Positions 16,701-24,760 of a stretch of DNA of 64,000 nucleotides are shown here, one piece after another. The DNA lies in assembly GCF_051027545.1 (NCBI RefSeq), contig NZ_CP194902.1, positions 1,054,001 to 1,118,000 of the forward strand, read 5' to 3'. The position numbers were made by a program, and so were the translations under genes. Source of the DNA: Methylocaldum sp002005105 (GTDB lineage Bacteria > Pseudomonadota > Gammaproteobacteria > Methylococcales > Methylococcaceae). The notes beneath the pieces were generated by a model. That model saw nothing but the letters and a program-made list of their open reading frames with translations, was not told the DNA's origin and ran no database searches. Within the stretch, counting starts at the first letter, position 1; each line of letters opens with the position of its first letter.

Positions 16701-17360
16701 ATGCTGCAATTTATCAACGTCAGCAAACGCTATTCGGATAGCGGAGAAGTATTGTCCAACGTCTGTTTTCAGCTCGAAAAGGGCGAAATGGCTTTCCTGA
16801 CCGGCCACTCGGGGGCCGGGAAAAGCACCTTGCTCAAGCTGATTCCGGTCATCGAACGGCCCAATCGGGGGCAGATCCTCTTCGAAGGAAAGCCCATCAA
16901 CCGTATATCCAAACGGCAAGTGCCTTATCTTCGCCGCCAATTGGGATTGATCTTCCAGGATTACCGCTTACTGCACGATAGAACCGTATTCGACAACGTA
17001 GCCCTGCCCCTGCTCATCGCCGGCTTCAGCCAGCAAGAAACCGCCCGACGGGTTCGGGCCGCCCTCGATAAGGTCGGTTTACTCCGCAAGGAAAAGCGGT
17101 TTCCTCTTGCGCTGTCCGGAGGCGAGCAGCAGCGGGTCGGCATCGCTCGAGCGATCGTACACAAACCCTCCCTGATTCTGGCCGACGAGCCGACCGGCAA
17201 TTTGGATCCGGGCCTCTCGGCAGAGATCATGGATTTATTTAAGGAATTCAACCAGGTCGGCGTAACGCTCTTGATCGCGAGTCACAACCTCGACCTGATT
17301 TCGCGGTTCGCCTGCCGAACCCTCAAGTTACAGCAAGGCCAATTGGTCGAAGGCGGCTGA
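16701..17360 (+). CDS. ftsE: Cell division ATP-binding protein FtsE
   Basis: 219-residue ABC ATPase. Walker A is GHSGAGKST (near residue 37), the signature is LSGGEQQR and Walker B is LILADEP. FtsE pairs with the membrane protein FtsX to activate peptidoglycan hydrolases during septation. ftsX follows 3 bp later, and rpoH follows ftsX, which is the standard gammaproteobacterial order ftsE-ftsX-rpoH (ftsY, usually upstream, is absent here). Confidence 0.96.
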   Translation: MLQFINVSKRYSDSGEVLSNVCFQLEKGEMAFLTGHSGAGKSTLLKLIPVIERPNRGQILFEGKPINRISKRQVPYLRRQLGLIFQDYRLLHDRTVFDNVALPLLIAGFSQQETARRVRAALDKVGLLRKEKRFPLALSGGEQQRVGIARAIVHKPSLILADEPTGNLDPGLSAEIMDLFKEFNQVGVTLLIASHNLDLISRFACRTLKLQQGQLVEGG

Positions 17361-17363
17361 GAC

Positions 17364-18368
17364 GTGCCGATTGCAAGAATGCAGAAACCTCGAAGGAGGC
17401 GCGATACTAATGCGGCGCATGCCCGGCGAACCGGCAATGGGCCGGCGAACTGGCTGCGAGCCTACGTCGACTTGCACGTCGAAACGCTTAAATCCAGTTT
17501 TGTACGTCTTCGGCGAACTCCTGTCGCCAGCATCATGACGGTGCTGGTGATCGCCATCGCATTGACCATACCGGCTAGTTTCCATGTTTTCATCAAGAAC
17601 GCTCAGCAGGCCAGTTCGACCCTCGAAGCGACGAACCAAATATCGCTGTTCCTGAAACCCGAACTGACCAACGAAGCCGGCGGCAAGGTCGCGGAAACAC
17701 TCAATAAGCACCCGCAAATCGCGGTGGCCGAGCTGGTTACGAAAGAAGCGGGGTTACAGCAACTCAAGAGCTACAGCGGTTTTGGCGATGCCTTACAGGC
17801 TTTGGATTTCAATCCCTTGCCGGCGGTCGTCGGCATCAAACCGAAGGACTCCCTCACTCGTCCCGATGAAGTGGAAAAACTGCTCGGCGAGCTCCGAGCG
17901 CTGCCGGAAACCGATTTCGTCCAGCTCGATACCGAGTGGATGCACAAGCTGCACGCCATATTAACGATCGCCCAACGCAGCGTAGTCGTGTTCAGCGTGC
18001 TACTTAGTCTTGGCGTATTGTTCATCGTAGGCAACACCATCCGTCTCGAACTGCAAAACCGCCGCGAGGAAATCGTCGTCGCGAAACTGATCGGGGCCAC
18101 CGACCGTTTTATCCGCCGCCCTTTCTTGTATGCCGGCTTTTGGTACGGCTTCCTCGGCGGAACTCTTGCCTGGTTGTTGGTCAGCTTCTTCCTGTTGTTC
18201 CTGCGTGGCCCCTCCCGACACTTGGCGGAACTCTACGGCAGCCCTTACGCGCTTTCCTTTCTGAGCCTATCGGAAACAGAACTCCTGATTGGAGCATCGG
18301 TCTTATTGGGAATAATCGGGGCATGGATAGTCGTCTCTTATCATTTACGGGAACTTGATCCTACTTGA
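17364..18368 (+). CDS. ftsX: Cell division protein FtsX
   Basis: 334 residues with a basic N-terminal cytoplasmic tail, a first membrane helix near 53-73 (ASIMTVLVIAIALTIPASF), a periplasmic loop of about 130 residues and three further helices (near 200-220, 250-275 and 305-325), the FtsX/MacB-type layout. It transmits ATP hydrolysis by FtsE to periplasmic amidase activators. The GTG start is 3 bp after ftsE; an ATG at 17379 is an alternative. The stop overlaps the predicted -35 box of the rpoH promoter. Confidence 0.95.
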   Translation: MPIARMQKPRRRRDTNAAHARRTGNGPANWLRAYVDLHVETLKSSFVRLRRTPVASIMTVLVIAIALTIPASFHVFIKNAQQASSTLEATNQISLFLKPELTNEAGGKVAETLNKHPQIAVAELVTKEAGLQQLKSYSGFGDALQALDFNPLPAVVGIKPKDSLTRPDEVEKLLGELRALPETDFVQLDTEWMHKLHAILTIAQRSVVVFSVLLSLGVLFIVGNTIRLELQNRREEIVVAKLIGATDRFIRRPFLYAGFWYGFLGGTLAWLLVSFFLLFLRGPSRHLAELYGSPYALSFLSLSETELLIGASVLLGIIGAWIVVSYHLRELDPT

Positions 18369-18394
18369 TTGACGAGGTTTTATAGACATACTAT
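18365..18394 (+). promoter_or_regulatory. Predicted rpoH promoter
   Basis: TTGATT (18365-18370) and TACTAT (18389-18394) are separated by 18 bp, a reasonable sigma-70 promoter that starts within the ftsX stop. Its -10 box abuts the CIRCE operator, so repressor binding there would block initiation. Confidence 0.5.
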
Positions 18395-18420
18395 TAGCAC
18401 TCGTCATTGTTGAGTGCTAA
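18394..18420 (+). promoter_or_regulatory. CIRCE operator (HrcA-binding site) upstream of rpoH
   Basis: The sequence is TTAGCACTC, nine bases, GAGTGCTAA: an exact match to the CIRCE consensus bound by the heat-shock repressor HrcA. It lies 32 bp before the rpoH start, immediately after the predicted -10 box. CIRCE normally controls groESL and dnaK operons; here it places rpoH itself under HrcA. The hrcA gene is not in the window. Confidence 0.92.
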
Positions 18421-18451
18421 GCTAAAACAGGAATTAAGACTGAGGACACTT

Positions 18452-19306
18452 ATGAGCAACGCATTAACTCTTCCGGTTAATCTCTCGCTCGGCTCCATCG
18501 AAGAATATGTCTCTGCCGTAAACTCGATGCCGCGTTATAGCGCCGATGAAGAGCGCGCACTGGCTGTACGCTTTCGCGAGCATAACGATTTGGAGGCTGC
18601 ACGGCAGTTAGTGCTCGGCAATTTGCGCTTCGTCGTCCATATTGCCAGGGGATACCTGGGCTACGGTTTGCCGCTGCCCGATTTGATCCAGGAAGGAAAC
18701 ATCGGCCTCATGAAAGCCGTGAAGCGTTACGACCCTGCCGTCGGCGTCCGGCTGGTTTCGTTTGCCGTTCATTGGATCAGGGCGGAAATCCACGAATTCA
18801 TCATTCAGAATTGGCGCATAGTTAAAGTCGCCACCACCAAAGCTCAGCGGAAATTGTTCTTCAATTTGCGCAAGTTCAAGAACCGCTTGGGATGGCTGAG
18901 CCACGACGAGGCTCACGTTCTAGCCAACGAATTAGGTGTGGATGTCGCGACTGTCTATGAAATGGAAAATCGCCTGAACAATCAGGATGTCGCCTTCGAA
19001 CCCAGCGATAACGACGGCGACGATAGAGAAGCACCGGCTCCGGTGCATTACCTTCAGCAAGAAAATGCCGATCCCGCGGATTTGCTCGAAGATAACGACT
19101 GGGGACAGCATAAGCAGCAACGGCTGGTTGCCGCCATCGAGCAACTGGACGAGCGCAGCCGGGACATCGTTACGAGCCGGTGGCTGAGCGAAGAAAAACT
19201 GACCTTGCACGATCTGGCCACACGCTATCAGGTTTCTGCCGAGCGTATTCGCCAATTGGAGAATACCGCTATGAAAAAGCTGCGAAACTCCCTGGTCGAC
19301 ACCTGA
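18452..19306 (+). CDS. rpoH: RNA polymerase heat-shock sigma factor RpoH (sigma-32)
   Basis: 284 residues from the ATG at 18452, which has TGAGGA 5 bp upstream; an open frame extends further but runs into the CIRCE site. Region 2 (GNLRFVVHIARGYLGYGLPLPDL, QEGNIGLMKAVKRYDP) and the RpoH-specific box (QRKLFFNLRK) are clear, as is the region 4 helix-turn-helix (TLHDLATRYQVSAERIRQLE). It directs transcription of chaperone and protease genes. The perfect CIRCE element just upstream implies repression by HrcA when chaperones are abundant. A strong intrinsic terminator follows the gene. Confidence 0.96.
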   Translation: MSNALTLPVNLSLGSIEEYVSAVNSMPRYSADEERALAVRFREHNDLEAARQLVLGNLRFVVHIARGYLGYGLPLPDLIQEGNIGLMKAVKRYDPAVGVRLVSFAVHWIRAEIHEFIIQNWRIVKVATTKAQRKLFFNLRKFKNRLGWLSHDEAHVLANELGVDVATVYEMENRLNNQDVAFEPSDNDGDDREAPAPVHYLQQENADPADLLEDNDWGQHKQQRLVAAIEQLDERSRDIVTSRWLSEEKLTLHDLATRYQVSAERIRQLENTAMKKLRNSLVDT

Positions 19307-19334
19307 GCTTCGAGCAGACTCGACCCCACGCACT

Positions 19335-19363
19335 AAAAAAGGTGACGCAAAGTCACCTTTTTT
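19335..19363 (+). terminator. Rho-independent terminator of rpoH
   Basis: A stem AAAAAAGGTGAC / GTCACCTTTTTT with a 5-base loop, 29 bp after the rpoH stop. The A-run before and T-run after make it potentially bidirectional, so it could also serve the convergent methyltransferase gene. Confidence 0.88.
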
Positions 19364-19404
19364 GTATCCGACTTCCGCTCACCGAGGCCGATGGCTTCTA
19401 GATC

Positions 19405-20040
19405 CTATTGCAGGGCGGTCTCGTGGTCCTTCCGAAGATGCAACATCGTAAACATGCCGAGCGGCGGCAAGGTATGCCGTTTAACTTCGCGCAGGGACGT
19501 ATTTCCCAGAATCTCCTGAACAGGCATGTCCGGACGCCAACCCAGCTTGTTCGAAAGCGGAGCCAAGAATTTTTCGATATCCCGCCTAAAACCCTTTTCT
19601 GCGGCAAAGTGATTCACGATGATCACATCGCCTCCGGGCTTGCACACCCGCTCGATTTCCCGGATCACTTTCTCCGGGTCCGGAACCACCGACATCACGT
19701 ATGCTGCGACCACGGCATCGAAAGAATCGTCGGAAAATTCCAGTTCACGGGCATCCATGATGCGAAGGCTGGAAACATGGCTCAACTTTCCTCTCGCTAC
19801 CCGTTGCTGGGCTCTTTCCAGCATGTCGGGAGAAATATCGATGCCGTGCACTTCGTGCTCCTTACGATAGTAAGAGAGGCTAATACCCGTGCCCACCCCA
19901 ACTTCGAGTACCTTGCCAGGCCGCTTGTTGGTAACGCCCGCCGCCATCGAACGGCCGCGAAAACTCAGCATCCAGCCAAAAGTCTGATCATATACTGGCG
20001 CATAGCGTGCGTATGATTTTAGGATGTATTCCAATTGCAT
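19405..20040 (-). CDS. pmtA: PmtA-type phosphatidylethanolamine N-methyltransferase (class I SAM methyltransferase)
   Basis: 211 residues with SAM motif I VLEVGVGTGISLSYY near residue 44, motif II GIDISPDML and DDSFDAVVAAYVMSVVPDPEKV. The N-terminus YARYAPVYDQTFGWML and the overall pattern fit the short Rhodobacter-type PmtA enzymes, which convert phosphatidylethanolamine toward phosphatidylcholine. These act at the cytoplasmic face of the membrane. A GGAGGAGAGGA stretch precedes the ATG. UbiE/menaquinone-type methyltransferases are the main alternative. The gene is convergent with rpoH. Confidence 0.7.
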   Translation of the reverse strand: MQLEYILKSYARYAPVYDQTFGWMLSFRGRSMAAGVTNKRPGKVLEVGVGTGISLSYYRKEHEVHGIDISPDMLERAQQRVARGKLSHVSSLRIMDARELEFSDDSFDAVVAAYVMSVVPDPEKVIREIERVCKPGGDVIIVNHFAAEKGFRRDIEKFLAPLSNKLGWRPDMPVQEILGNTSLREVKRHTLPPLGMFTMLHLRKDHETALQ

Positions 20041-20320
20041 TGTGTTGTCCTCTCCTCCCGTCCGGTAGCGTTATTGACGAGACTTCTTGTTGTTTTTCGA
20101 GAAAATTTTTGCTTGGCATCCCACCCAATAAACACACGGCTGAAACTTCAGCATCATCTTCCACATCAGTATTGATAATAAAGGTTAACTAAGGACATGG
20201 GAATCCGATTGAGTTCTGGTGCGGGCAGTAATTGGACGTTTATTGCATGAACCGCCACCCCGGAGCTATTGAGTTCATTTAATATAGCCGTTTAAGAACG
20301 CAGCGTTGGGCAATTCGATC

Positions 20321-20566
20321 ATGAGCAAAGTGGTACAAGTCAAGCTTAACCAATCAGCGGAGGAAATCGTCGCCAAAGCGAGGGAAGCGGCGCGCGACAA
20401 GGGCATTCATTTGATCGGCGACGAAGAAAGAGGACAGTTTGCCGGTAATGGAATCGAGGGCCATTACCATATCAGCGGCGACACGCTTTCTATTCGGATT
20501 TCTAAGAAGCCGTTTATCGTTCCGTGGAATCTGATCGAAGCTGCCGTGCGGAATTATTTCGCTTAA
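20321..20566 (+). CDS. Small conserved protein resembling polyhydroxyalkanoate-system family
   Basis: 81 residues from the ATG at 20321; a TTG 15 bp earlier is an alternative start. It begins SKVVQVKLNQSAEEIVAKAREAA, a strand and an amphipathic helix, followed by a GIEGHYHISGD hairpin and ends with an IVPWNLIEAAVRNYF helix. The layout resembles the PHA-granule-region family (PF09650), but sequence identity is only suggestive. No PHA synthase gene is in the window. The gene stands alone between divergent and convergent neighbours. Confidence 0.5.
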   Translation: MSKVVQVKLNQSAEEIVAKAREAARDKGIHLIGDEERGQFAGNGIEGHYHISGDTLSIRISKKPFIVPWNLIEAAVRNYFA

Positions 20567-20666
20567 CGGCGGTGCGTCGTTAAAGCCGCAGCCAAAGCTC
20601 ATAGCAAGAGCCGAAACGCCGGATCTCATCATGGGACCCGGTCCCGCACGTGATGGCCGACGGTCA

Positions 20667-21755
20667 TTATCCGCCCGAACTGTGGCTGAAGTGGACATCA
20701 AGGCTGCGTTTGAGTTTTTGCGGCAACTCCGGCAGAGACGAACGCGGCACCAGAAAAGTCGTGAGAACAAACAAATCTCTAAAAATTCTTTTCTCTTCCA
20801 TCATTTCGCGAACATAATCGTGGCGAACGCTACCTCCCGGTCCGACTTTATTTCCCAACATGTGTTGCTCGAATAATGAACGATTGATGCGCCAACCGAT
20901 CAATTGGTCATCAATATCCATCAACCGTTTAAGCACTCGAAAAGGGACCTGCAAAAGCGGTTCATCCCGGTAAAGAAGGAGAAACAAGGCGGATAGGACG
21001 GCTGCTTGGCGGAATTGGAATACCCCCTCATCCCGCAGCAATTCGTATTCCTCCGGCTTAAACAATGCGTCGAACCGGTAACGGCCGTTTTCCAGCTTGC
21101 TGAGCTGCCCCCGACGATCCCAACCGGACAGTGAGCGGTTGTTCTGTACCCATTGATAATCCTGTTGCAGCATGTCATGCACCAGGCGGCGGTAATGCGG
21201 CCAAAACTCGCCCCCTTCCGGATTCCGAAAAGGCATATTGGCAAGCCAATTATCGACTGCCTCGAACAAGGTCTTTTCTTCACGCGCTTTCAGGAGAGCC
21301 TCGCGCTCTTCAGACCGAAATCGATCGAACGAGTCCGGAGTAAGCTCCGTGGCCAAACCAAGACGAAGCTCGATTTCTCGGAGCTGGCCGCTCTCGAATA
21401 CCGAGCCCGAAAACAGATGATCGCGGAAATCGAGAAAATCGAGCGGAGAAATCGTTTCGAGCACCTCGATCTGACGATTGATAATCTTCTGGATCGCCAC
21501 TAGGCGACCGAGGCGGGCAGCGATCAAGCCGACTTTCTGTCCGTCCAAGGGAATCGCCGAGAACAATTCAAGCACTGATTTCAGCTCGTAGAGGACTTCC
21601 TTGAGCCAAAGTTCGTGAACCTGATGAGCGATAATGAATAAGGTCTCGTCATGGACCTCTCGATCATCCCGCCCGCTTTCAGGACACTGGGCGTTTAGAA
21701 GGATATCGAGCCGTAAATAGTCCGAATAGTTGAACTCTTCCGTAGATCTTCTCAT
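20667..21755 (-). CDS. Tryptophan 2,3-dioxygenase family protein, divergent
   Basis: 362 residues, longer than bacterial TDO (about 280-300). Family segments include FIIAHQVHELWLKEVLYEL (residues 40-58, distal His44), LDFLDFRDHLFSGSVFESGQ, and GNKVGPGGS ... DLFVLTTFLVPR near 301-337. TDO opens the indole ring of tryptophan using heme. In canonical enzymes the proximal heme ligand is the His of WRxRH; here the aligned stretch is WRINR (288-292), so Arg replaces His, and GTGGSSG is changed to GPGGSVR. It may therefore not be a tryptophan dioxygenase. No kynurenine-pathway genes are adjacent. Confidence 0.7.
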   Translation of the reverse strand: MRRSTEEFNYSDYLRLDILLNAQCPESGRDDREVHDETLFIIAHQVHELWLKEVLYELKSVLELFSAIPLDGQKVGLIAARLGRLVAIQKIINRQIEVLETISPLDFLDFRDHLFSGSVFESGQLREIELRLGLATELTPDSFDRFRSEEREALLKAREEKTLFEAVDNWLANMPFRNPEGGEFWPHYRRLVHDMLQQDYQWVQNNRSLSGWDRRGQLSKLENGRYRFDALFKPEEYELLRDEGVFQFRQAAVLSALFLLLYRDEPLLQVPFRVLKRLMDIDDQLIGWRINRSLFEQHMLGNKVGPGGSVRHDYVREMMEEKRIFRDLFVLTTFLVPRSSLPELPQKLKRSLDVHFSHSSGG

Positions 21756-22045
21756 CGTGAACCCTTTTCCCTAGAGTCGTGATTCGAAGCAACTCCTTGA
21801 TCGGGGGCTGCATGTCCGTGTATACCGATCGACGACGCCGTCAATCCAGCTGTCGGCGGTTCCCCTGATATCGACTTTCGGACCGGCCGACATAAGCCTT
21901 AAATTTACACGCAAAGCAGCGCCAGTATTGACCTTCGAAAAATCTTCAGTCTATGCGTGAAAATACGAGCATGGATCGCCCTAAGCGCCATAAAAGAGAC
22001 CGGGCAAGCGAACGAGAGGCGGTTTCTTTATTCGAAAGATCGGGC

Positions 22046-22432
22046 TCAGTCGACCCATGAAGACAACGTCAATCGCCCCGACAGATTATAGTTACCCGGA
22101 TAGCTATAGATGGCCTGACCATAGGCCGGGCTCACGTATTGCACGTTGAAAGCCGTTACCGTATCCGGGCCGACTCTCGGATAGCTATATATCGATTGTC
22201 CATAAGCCTTATTCACGTAAACGATTTGCGGATTCTTCACTTCGAAGACTATGCTTTCGGGAACTAAATAGCTATAGATCGCATTATTGAACGCCTTATT
22301 GAGGTAGATGAGTCCGGGTCGAAACTTTTGATCCAGTTCCGTGTTAAGCCGGTCAAGCTCAGCCGCAACGAGACCGCCCGCGAACAGCGAAAATGCTACC
22401 GATATTACGGCAATCAGTCTTCTGGGGATCAT
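22046..22432 (-). CDS. Secreted hypothetical protein with IYSY repeats
   Basis: 128 residues from the ATG preceded by GAGG at 6-base spacing. The N-terminus MIPRRLIAVISVAFSLF...VAA is a signal peptide. The mature part contains three degenerate repeats of the form YxNKAYGQSIYSYP (IYLNKAFNNAIYSY, VYVNKAYGQSIYSYP, QYVSPAYGQAIYSYP), each preceded by a hydrophobic strand. I do not recognise the family. The Tyr-rich repeats suggest a small beta-rich extracellular or periplasmic protein. It stands alone, with unassigned gaps of about 290 bp (toward the dioxygenase-family gene) and 195 bp on either side. Confidence 0.6.
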   Translation of the reverse strand: MIPRRLIAVISVAFSLFAGGLVAAELDRLNTELDQKFRPGLIYLNKAFNNAIYSYLVPESIVFEVKNPQIVYVNKAYGQSIYSYPRVGPDTVTAFNVQYVSPAYGQAIYSYPGNYNLSGRLTLSSWVD

Positions 22433-22627
22433 GGCACACCTCATCGTTGTTATTGACCGCCATACCCTTCGACTGTCAAATTCACGAGAATGTTTCTGAT
22501 CCGCCAGCGCGCATTAACGGGACATTTGCGATTGGAAGGGTCGCCCTGGCGCTCCCAGGCCGACCGTCTGCGATTGGATAGCGTCAGCAGCAGGGGGTTG
22601 TGCGAAATGCGGGCTCGAATCTGCTAA

Positions 22628-24220
22628 TTAACTTAGTACACATCGATCGCGTCCGGTTTTCTTCGCTTCATAAAGCGCCTTGTCCGCCCGTTCGAAGAGA
22701 GATTCCGACGTGTCGCCGTTCCGTACCTGGCTCATTCCGCAAGACACGGTAACCTGAACCGGCCGTCCTTGCGAATTGAAACCGCAGTGGGCAATTTTTT
22801 GCCGAATCTGATCGGCAATCCGGAGTGCGGCGTCTCCATCGGCGCCGCATAAAATCATCGCGAACTCTTCACCGCCTAGGCGCGCTACGAAATCCGTCTG
22901 CCGGATGGATTTATCCAACTCTTGGGCGACCGTCACCAACACTTTGTCCCCGGCCGAATGTCCAAAACGATCATTGATACCCTTGAAATGATCGACATCC
23001 CACAGCAGTAGCGACAAAGGCTGTTGAAAACGCTGCGATCGGGCAATCTCTTGGGCAATACGATCCTGATAAGCCATACGATTAGGCAAGTTCGTCAAGG
23101 AATCCCTAAGTGCCATGTCATGCGCCAACCTCAACTTGGAACGCAATTCAGCCGCCTCGAGCTCCAATTCCTGAAGCCTGCGAGTCAACTCGCCGAGTCT
23201 TCCGGTGGAGTCCCGCAAAAGGCCCAATTCGCGATCACGATTGATATGCAATTGTTGCAGCAGCCCGCTCAATCCGTTGTTCACTAGCACCTTAAGCTGA
23301 TCCACTTCGGTGATCACTTCCATCTTCGAGCGCAAGTTCTCAAACTGCAGCGAGAAAGAGGAGTGTTCTGCCTCACGATCGCGAACGAAGGCCTTAGTGC
23401 TGGCATCCACTCCGATCGCATCATGTCCCAATTCAGTCAAGCGGCCGGATAAGCCGGCCAGAAAATACTCGATTTCCAGTTGCTCTTTTTGAATGAACGT
23501 TTTTACGTCGCTTAAAAAACCGATAGCCTCGCCGAGCAGGCTTTCGAGTACTTCCGTATCCGATTCCGATTTCAAACGCGTTTTGATCTGTTCTGCCTGC
23601 TGCCTAAAGTTCAAAGGAAGATCTATGACATCCAGCAGCAGTAGCAAACGATCGCGGACCGGACCGATTTCGACCGTTTCTCCCTCCGACTTTTTGTTCG
23701 TTTGAAGCAATCTGCCAAAAAATCCCGGTTTTGCCGCTTTGTCAGAAACCGAAATCGGTGTGTCGTGACGCAAAATCTCCCGTAATTCGGAAAGCAACCA
23801 TTTCCAGTCCGCTATTTCGCCCCGGCCGACTTTTTGTTCGAGCAATGTAATCGCTTTTGTTTCTTCGTCGCTTATTGCAAGTTGCTTTGCAAAGCGAAAC
23901 AGAATTCCGCTCTCCTGCTTAACAGGCTTGTTGTTTCCGCCCCTATCCTTTACGTCCCGCAAGAGCGTTTCCGATATGTCGTTCAACTCGGCCAGGCGCT
24001 TTTCATTCGAAATACCTTTCCTCAACAGGTCGCGGATATAAAGGAGGTGAGGATCGATCGCGGGATCCAGCCCGCTGGTCGCCAGGGTCAGGCGAATAAT
24101 GGTGCGGCACAGTAATTTCTCTCGCTCGTCCGTTTTCTGCCGGGATCCCGTCGATTCATCAACCAGCGTTGTGTGTCTCGCTTTCCAGTATTGCGGATCA
24201 TCTGATTTGAGGTTGTTCAT
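22628..24220 (-). CDS. Diguanylate cyclase (GGDEF protein)
   Basis: 530 residues from the ATG at 24220; a longer open frame upstream lacks coding character. The C-terminal GGDEF domain (about 365-528) has RDSLTNLPNRMAY, DVDHFKGINDRFGH and an intact GGEEF active site. An RQTD inhibitory site stands five residues before it, so product inhibition is likely. The N-terminal 360 residues are helical and contain coiled-coil stretches (for example ELTRRLQELELEAAELRSKL) but no recognised sensor or membrane segment. The layout resembles the cytoplasmic DgcP-type cyclases of Pseudomonas, but that is a weak comparison. It makes cyclic di-GMP from GTP. Confidence 0.88.
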   Translation of the reverse strand: MNNLKSDDPQYWKARHTTLVDESTGSRQKTDEREKLLCRTIIRLTLATSGLDPAIDPHLLYIRDLLRKGISNEKRLAELNDISETLLRDVKDRGGNNKPVKQESGILFRFAKQLAISDEETKAITLLEQKVGRGEIADWKWLLSELREILRHDTPISVSDKAAKPGFFGRLLQTNKKSEGETVEIGPVRDRLLLLLDVIDLPLNFRQQAEQIKTRLKSESDTEVLESLLGEAIGFLSDVKTFIQKEQLEIEYFLAGLSGRLTELGHDAIGVDASTKAFVRDREAEHSSFSLQFENLRSKMEVITEVDQLKVLVNNGLSGLLQQLHINRDRELGLLRDSTGRLGELTRRLQELELEAAELRSKLRLAHDMALRDSLTNLPNRMAYQDRIAQEIARSQRFQQPLSLLLWDVDHFKGINDRFGHSAGDKVLVTVAQELDKSIRQTDFVARLGGEEFAMILCGADGDAALRIADQIRQKIAHCGFNSQGRPVQVTVSCGMSQVRNGDTSESLFERADKALYEAKKTGRDRCVLS

Positions 24221-24760
24221 AGTCGTGTCTGTCGCGGCGTGAGGTGCTTGCCTTCCAAAGAAAGGAGGACTGAAACGGGTTCTTACAAAGTTTAATCGGG
24301 ATCGAGAATGTCGCAGCGGTATTAACGACACTTATTGCAAATAAGTAGAAATTTCTTTCTGAATTAAATGTAAGCACGGTGCATTTGTTGAAATGATGTT
24401 ATTTCTAATTAAAAAACAATAAGCTACGAAACCCCTTATTGTGGATAAAAATCATCGTACACACGGGTAAGAACTGTGGACAAATGTAGATGAACCGTTG
24501 CTCTCTCGGCTCGGAACAGTTTGCTAACAGGGTTTTGGATATATTCTGCACATGCCGGCTCGAGGTTCCGGAGGAGTCGGCAGAAGAATTTGCACAGAGC
24601 TGGAATCGACATCCTGGCAGGCACGAATGGCGTTTTTTCGGCTCGCGGGCGGACTGTCGAAGAGAGGTTTACATGAACTGTTTTTGGCAAATCCGGCCTA
24701 AAACGAATCTTCTGCGACCGGTACAATAGCCAGCCTTACTATTGTCCGAATCATCATTCC
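24221..24760. other. AT-rich intergenic region with DnaA-box-like sites
   Basis: 540 bp between the diguanylate cyclase and ubiD genes. 24330-24430 is strongly AT-rich. A perfect DnaA box occurs at 24440-24448 (TGTGGATAA, reverse of TTATCCACA) and a one-mismatch copy at 24475-24483 (TGTGGACAA). A short 7-bp inverted repeat ACAATAG/CTATTGT (24723-24745) lies just before ubiD. A small open frame at 24490-24729 shows no family signal. No RNA gene was recognised. Confidence 0.4.

Noticed and set aside
24490..24729. A 79-codon open frame before ubiD
   Set aside because: No ribosome binding site or recognisable family, and it overlaps the probable promoter region.
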